Assembly (NCBI GenBank): GCA_036362985.1
Contig: JAYGXS010000004.1
Location: 30,982,534 to 31,046,533, forward strand
DNA from: Ligula intestinalis
Lineage: Eukaryota > Platyhelminthes > Cestoda > Diphyllobothriidea > Diphyllobothriidae
DNA length: 64,000 bases
Direction of reading: 5' to 3'
Positions 58,930 through 64,000 of this stretch are shown here, piece by piece; position 1 is the stretch's first letter; each line of letters starts with the position of its first letter. The position numbers were made by a program, and so were the translations under genes. The notes below the pieces were generated by a model that saw only the letters and a list, made by a program, of their open reading frames with translations, did no database searches and was not told where the DNA came from.

Positions 58930-60590
58930 GCAAGGCCCTGTACTCCGGTGCCATTTCGACGCACCAGTTAACAGAATTCTCATTCGTGGACCAGGTTTCG
59001 ATAAATTATCTGCTCGTATTGTTTCCCGCGTGGACGACTACCTTGAAGGCAACGAAGTTGAACTCATGGCCTGTTTCGTAGATGTGAGTCAAAACTTGTG
59101 ATGATTCATCGCCTCGTCACACGGCCTACTTGTGTTCATGTATGCGCGATCGGAGCTTGCGTTAAGTTTAGACATGAAATGCAATACCCTTATCCAGATT
59201 GTTTATTCTGCGTAAGCCCGCATTTTATTTTCATCACCCTGCAGCACTTTATAGCTTTCGGTCTGTGTGCAATTCCACAATCTAGTCCCGCAACAATCCG
59301 CTCACTCGCTTCTGAGACATCTTTTATGCATGGCAGAGCGTGCCATATCCTTGGTGGTCCTTCTGTTTGAGTCCTCCGGGGCCGAACGCGTAGGCATCGG
59401 TTTAAATATGCTTTTTTATAACCGTTCCGCATGAACTGTTTGCGCAAATATCTAGCCTAAGGTGCCTTTTCCTCCGGTTTACTGCAGTGAATCTGAATCC
59501 GTTCGAAGATTATTTTTACAGAATTCTGTTTGTGAGTAACTGGATGGTTACAGTGAAAGCTGAGAAAATGTGCTGTGTTTGTCACGTTCCTGTAAACCGT
59601 CGTCTTGATTTCACCTTTTGGTGTTCTCTTGACGAGGACATCAAGGAGAGGAAGCTGCTACTCTTTTTTTTTCCTCGTAATTGTAAGTCAGGAAGAATTC
59701 CATTAAGCAAGTTATGAAAGTTTTTCACCATGCTCTTCTTGATGATAGCAGACATCTCATCTACGTAACGACACCTGAAGACGAGTTTGTGTTGAGTGAA
59801 GGCGGTGTTTTCTAGCTCCTGCAGGACCAGTTTTGCTGCTTTACCAGATATCAAGGATCCCATTGGAGTACCTTTTATCTGTTTTTAAGTTTCTCCGGCA
59901 ACAGTAAAGCATGTTTTTTTGGCAGAATTCAAAAAACCTCATGATATGTTCAATTTGAGTGGGCTTTGGACCTCATCATATACCTCTTCAAGTCTCTTGT
60001 GCAAGATATGGTGCGCCTGATTTGGTGGTATGGATGTGGACAACGATTTCACATCGAAAGAGGCGATGATTTCGTCCGATTGAATCGTCCGACCCTGGAG
60101 GTCTTCGAGGAACCCAGAGGCTGACTGAACTGAGGTAATCGAGTTACCTTGGAGAAATTTCAGTTTTCTATACATCCACTTTGCCAAGTTATGGGTAGGA
60201 TTGCCTTTAAGGGCAATGATAAGCCGAAGTGGGACATTCGGCTTGTGGATTTTTGGCAGTCCATAAAATCGAACCGGAGTGGTATCTGTTGCTTTCATTT
60301 GGTGCCACTCATTCACCGTGATCTTATTCTAGCGTGGGTATTCTCTGAGGAATTTAGTCAGTCCGTTGGATACAGATTTGGCTTGCGAGTTCAGTGTTGG
60401 TCGGTTAAATTCTCTGTCGGCAAGAAGAGTCTTAGCTTTGTCAGTCTAATCTTGTCGATTCATTACGAGATTAGACCGTCCCCCATCAGAGGGTAAGAGG
60501 ATAATACTGTCATCTTTCCGCAGTTCTTTCATGGCTTTTGCCTCACTTTGCGGAATGTACCTGGTTGGTTAATGAGTCATCAGCAGGAAG
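58930..60590 (-). pseudogene. PLE family 2 copy, RT plus GIY-YIG, decayed
   Basis: Minus strand in order: AKAMKELRKDDSIILLPSD, then VRFYGLPKIHKPNVPLRLII, SDEIIASFDVKSLSTSIPP (motif A), MGSLISGKAAKLVLQELENT, CRYVDEMSAIIKK (catalytic YVDD changed to YVDE), REHQKVKSRRRF, FMRNGYKKAYLNRCLRVRPR, IWHALPCIKDVSEASERIVA, then a broken GIY-YIG with HEFNF-like block near 59060. It retains the N-terminal RT region that the 37 kb copy lacks. Confidence 0.85.
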
Positions 60591-60699
60591 TTCACACGTT
60601 GTCGTACAGCTCGTAGCTGGGCGCTGTTCGCCACCCAAGAAGCCGCAGCATATGAGCAGCTACATTTCCGTCATAAGTGCCTTCAACAAGAACTGACGC

Positions 60700-60910
60700 C
60701 ACGTTGCTCAAAACCCCTACAACCACCGTTTACATAAGAAAAAATGCTAGGACTGGGGGTATATGATGCGCGAATGATTTATGGCTTGAAACCTTAAAAA
60801 TAATGTTATAATTTGAAGTTGGTATTTTACTTTAAAGTGGGAAAACTGCAACTCCTGAACCGCGGCCTCTTCTGGCAGGAAGTCTCTTTAACTTTTACTA
60901 AATTTTAAAA
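60700..60910 (-). mobile_element. MITE-like element M5 fragment
   Basis: The end module CAAAACCCCTACAACCACCGTTTAC is followed by GCTAGGACTGGGGGTATATG and later a CCGCGGCC box as in M3. Partial copy. Confidence 0.5.
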
Positions 60911-61144
60911 AGGCTAAATAAGTTCAAGGATATTTGTAGATTAAACGGTTGTAAGAGTATTTGACACTTTTTTTTGAGATTACTGAACGAAAGGAATTAT
61001 AGGTTAAGTTATATGACTCTGTAAACTTTGCTCCTACGTTACATTGAGGAACAAAAAGAGCCGTACGCCTTTAAAAGAACCTTTGTAGTGGTTTTCCATA
61101 ATACAAACGGATAAGAAACTACAACAACCTAAAGGTTAACTTAT

Positions 61145-61320
61145 AAATCTGACTGACATTATCAACAGAGACAAGGGAGACTGGAATGGCCAATTCTGGT
61201 TTCTTAGTCGTCAACAGCCAGCTAGGCTTAATCCCGGGCTGCAACCTCCATGCCTCTTACCCGCGACTTTGCTGGCTAGAGGTCCCACACTCTAACTACT
61301 TTGCCACTCACACGTAACTT
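61145..61320 (-). repeat. SINE family B copy with hammerhead-like fold
   Basis: The minus strand starts with GTGGCAAAGTAGTTAGAGTGTG (tRNA-like A box). It then has CTGG, CTGTTGA, a short stem II, GAAT, the palindrome TGGCCA and CCAG at 61178-61223. Stem I CTGG/CCAG is kept, but two core positions differ from consensus, so this copy is probably inactive. Confidence 0.6.
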
Positions 61321-61329
61321 TGTCGGTTT

Positions 61330-64000
61330 CGATGGTAAATATACATGCTTACTTCTAAATGTAATCATTGCAAATGCACTGCGTAAGGGAACGATGAATA
61401 TAAAACGCTATTTGTTTTTAAAGCTGAACTACGTCACATTAGACAGGAATATATATTGGTTATACTATAATGAGCTAGGTTAAAAAAACCTTCAGAAATG
61501 CACAACCAGTAAAAAACAGAAAAAGATCAAAACCTCTACTAAATTATGTGCTTGTATAAATTTAGTGTGAATCCGGCTTCTGCCAATTTGCTATATGACG
61601 AATGACTGGTTTCTAACGTTTCGCTAAATTTCTGGCTGAACCTAAATATTTAGCTTCTGATGCGATCACGGAGTACCAATTGGACAGTCGGAGTATCAGC
61701 CAGCAGGCACACGGTAGGCGTTTGGAAACACACTGATTAGTCGAACTGCATGCAGCAGCGAAGTACGCTGAACACGTGTCGCGCTTTGACCTAGAGCATG
61801 CGCTATCCGCATGGTCCCTCATTTGATCTCTGTAAGTATGCAAACTGGTCTGATATTTCCGTTAAAGTTCGTGTTTTTTGCCGTTGGCAGCCACATTATT
61901 GTCCTGTTAATGGTAAAGTACTTGCGAAGGTTGTTAAAAGATGCCTATCAATTACTCCTAATGCACTTGCTTAGAAAGTCAGGGGAGAGCGTGGGAGTAA
62001 CTTTCCTTCTAAGAGGAAATCATCCAAAGAACTGGGCTCTGTCATCGTTTGCACAACCCCTACGTGGGCGTTGATCTACAGTACAGATCATTCGTAATCT
62101 AAGAGGTCATTATGGTTTTGCATGCACGTGGTCGGCACCCACTTGCACTCGTAGTACCAGTAAATGACGCAGTACTGTAATAACTGGTTTTCTTGGCAAC
62201 TTTGCGTAAATTTCTCAACAATATTTCCTCGGAAGAGAAAGATGCAACCGGTGGAACAAGAGTTTTATTCTCCTGACGTTAAAGGTTGTGTCAAGACTTC
62301 TTAGTCATAGGTAATCGTGAAAAAGTCTGAGGCATGCGCAGACCCAGACTTCTGACTGAACCTCTCATATATGCTTCTATTTTATTAAGTGTACAGATCG
62401 GAAATATTTCCTTGGTCGTATCAGCAAGCATACTTCAGTCTAATAAAAGTTGTCATGGAATCTGGACCATAATCCTAAGCAAAAATTATTCAATTTAGTG
62501 TAACCTAACCTATCCATGTTTGGATTCCTAGTGTTTACCGATACTTGGTCGTTACTGTCTTAAGTCACCAAAGGCACGGGCACTTTTTTTATGCATGAGC
62601 TCTACGTTCTTTGATAAAAAATTGGCTATGGCAGACAAAAGCCGCCCTCAATTTTACTTTGGTCAGTTAGTTGCCCAGACGCTCTAATTTTTAGTCAAAA
62701 TCGCCAACACGTCAGTCCAATTGACTGCATAGTGTTTCCATAAACTACGGTGTCAACAAGGTCCGTTGAATGATAGCTTGGCATCTCGTCCAGGTACATG
62801 TCAAGATCACTGTGTTTCTGTTTAAAGTACGAGCATCAAATGACGGAGAATATTCTAAATCGAACGATTAGATGAAGCCATTCAAAAACTTAGCAAACAT
62901 ACTTACACGCGTTAAAGGTACGCCTTGGGGCCCTCAGATACCCACGTAGGTGTCAAAATCTGCGCTTCCAGGATTAAAGTGGCATACTTTTGTACATACT
63001 CACCAAAATATTGCCGTTGCTACGTTGACCCTTCAATCAGCATCATAGTGCGTAAATACTAGAAAGCTTTTAAGGCCCTTTTATCAGACTGTTCTAACAT
63101 GTATTGCAAAATGCATAAAAAGCTGTAAACAACCAGTGATCTTTTTTCGTCCTTCTTTCGGGGCAACCAGACGCAGGGGGTGGTGCAAAAGCAATCGAGA
63201 TTTTAGATTTATGTGACCAAATAATGAGCAGGTGTTTGCTTTTAGTAAACTCTCACCAGAACGTTGAATTTATTTGGAGAGTTTGTCCTTTAAAATTCAA
63301 AATTAATAAAATACATTAGGTAACACTTACCATCTTACAAAAGCGGGATGAGAGGTATATGGGCAGCCAGCTAACTGTATTCGGTATCAGCCTGTTGAGG
63401 TGATGATAGTAGGTATGTTCGGAGAAATAATTGGTAAAGGCCATGCAAGCGGAATGCGCATTTAGCCATTTTACTGACCATTGGCCGCGGTACCTTAGGA
63501 GGTATGCGTGAGGCTCTTGTTTGTGCCCAAGACCGACTTGCAAAGCCCGATTGCGGTTGATTTTGTTGTAAACCCTAAGGTGGTTTAATAGAAGCTAATA
63601 AATCATTCAAAAGCTTCGTCGGAATCCACCGAATAACTCAACTAAAAATATGGGCAGAAATGTGGCTGCTCATGCTACAACGTTTCGTGGTCTCAATCGT
63701 GCAGGGAGGATTTTACGCATTCTTTTGAATGTACTATAACTCGTTTGAGCTAAACATGCTTTACTGCAAAGCAAATGCAGAAGATGTGTTAACTGAAAAA
63801 ATGCATCCCAAGAACATTAAATTTGCAAAAAAGGCTGTTCTTTTGAAAATAAAAGTAACTCTAATCAGTGAATTTTCGAGACACGTTCCCCTGCTCGTCT
63901 TCAAAGTAACAAGAAATGTGCAATTAATAAATAAAAGTTTAAAAGTACGGAAAAAATCAATCTTTATATGGTCTGAGACCTAATTGGAATATTTGGCCTG
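61330..64000. other. No recognised genes
   Basis: Frames at 61811-62074 and 63729-63983 have no recognisable domain. No repeats were matched to others in the window. Confidence 0.35.

Noticed and set aside
1..64000. CRISPR arrays, bacterial operons, rRNA genes
   Set aside because: No regular short repeats with spacers, no clustered long ORFs with ribosome binding sites, and no rRNA sequence was seen. The introns and retroelements indicate a eukaryote.

Overview
The window looks like nuclear DNA from a metazoan, most probably a parasitic flatworm (tapeworm or fluke). This is an inference from the repeats, not a species identification. It is AT-rich and has no long host open reading frames. 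Most recognisable coding sequence is decayed Penelope-like retroelement (PLE) reverse transcriptase plus GIY-YIG endonuclease. There are CR1-like non-LTR fragments and tRNA-derived SINEs, one of which carries a hammerhead ribozyme whose stem II loop resembles the Schistosoma Sm-alpha ribozyme as I recall it. Ten Ns mark an assembly gap at 32410-32419.

One host gene can be assembled by eye on the + strand. It has a TATA box at 20252, exon 1 at 20306-20408, exon 2 at 23973-24120 and exon 3 at 24771-24897. Both introns are GT-AG and the phases agree. It encodes a predicted 125-residue secreted protein with four cysteines after the signal peptide. I do not recognise the family. Its 3.6 kb first intron holds a diverged ~300 bp repeat present twice directly and once inverted, and a tRNA-like SINE head.

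Layout: 1-200 SINE with degenerate hammerhead; 2690-2866 SINE with the clearest SINE hammerhead; 3.5-5.0 kb a ~1.4 kb dispersed repeat, repeated at 15.4-16.8 kb; 10-14.4 kb a nest of PLE ends, repeat duplications and a GIY-YIG domain; 16.9-20.1 kb CR1-like scraps and an inverted pair of PLE 3' ends; 20.2-25.2 kb the secreted-protein gene; 25.8-29.6 kb three PLE fragments; 30.4 kb a tRNA-like hairpin and G-rich tracts; 32.6-34.6 kb PLE, SINE and PLE ends; 36.7-38.4 kb the best preserved PLE with its own hammerhead; 38.6-46.4 kb SINEs and MITE-like elements; 49-51.9 kb another PLE, an inverted PLE end pair and a CR1-like RT; 52-60.9 kb MITE-like elements and a second copy of the 37 kb PLE family; 61.2 kb a SINE.

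The most notable signal is hammerhead ribozyme architecture in two PLE families and two SINE families. All have minimal or palindromic stem III. Stem I is supported by paired substitutions between copies. PLE 3' ends also recur as divergent inverted pairs.
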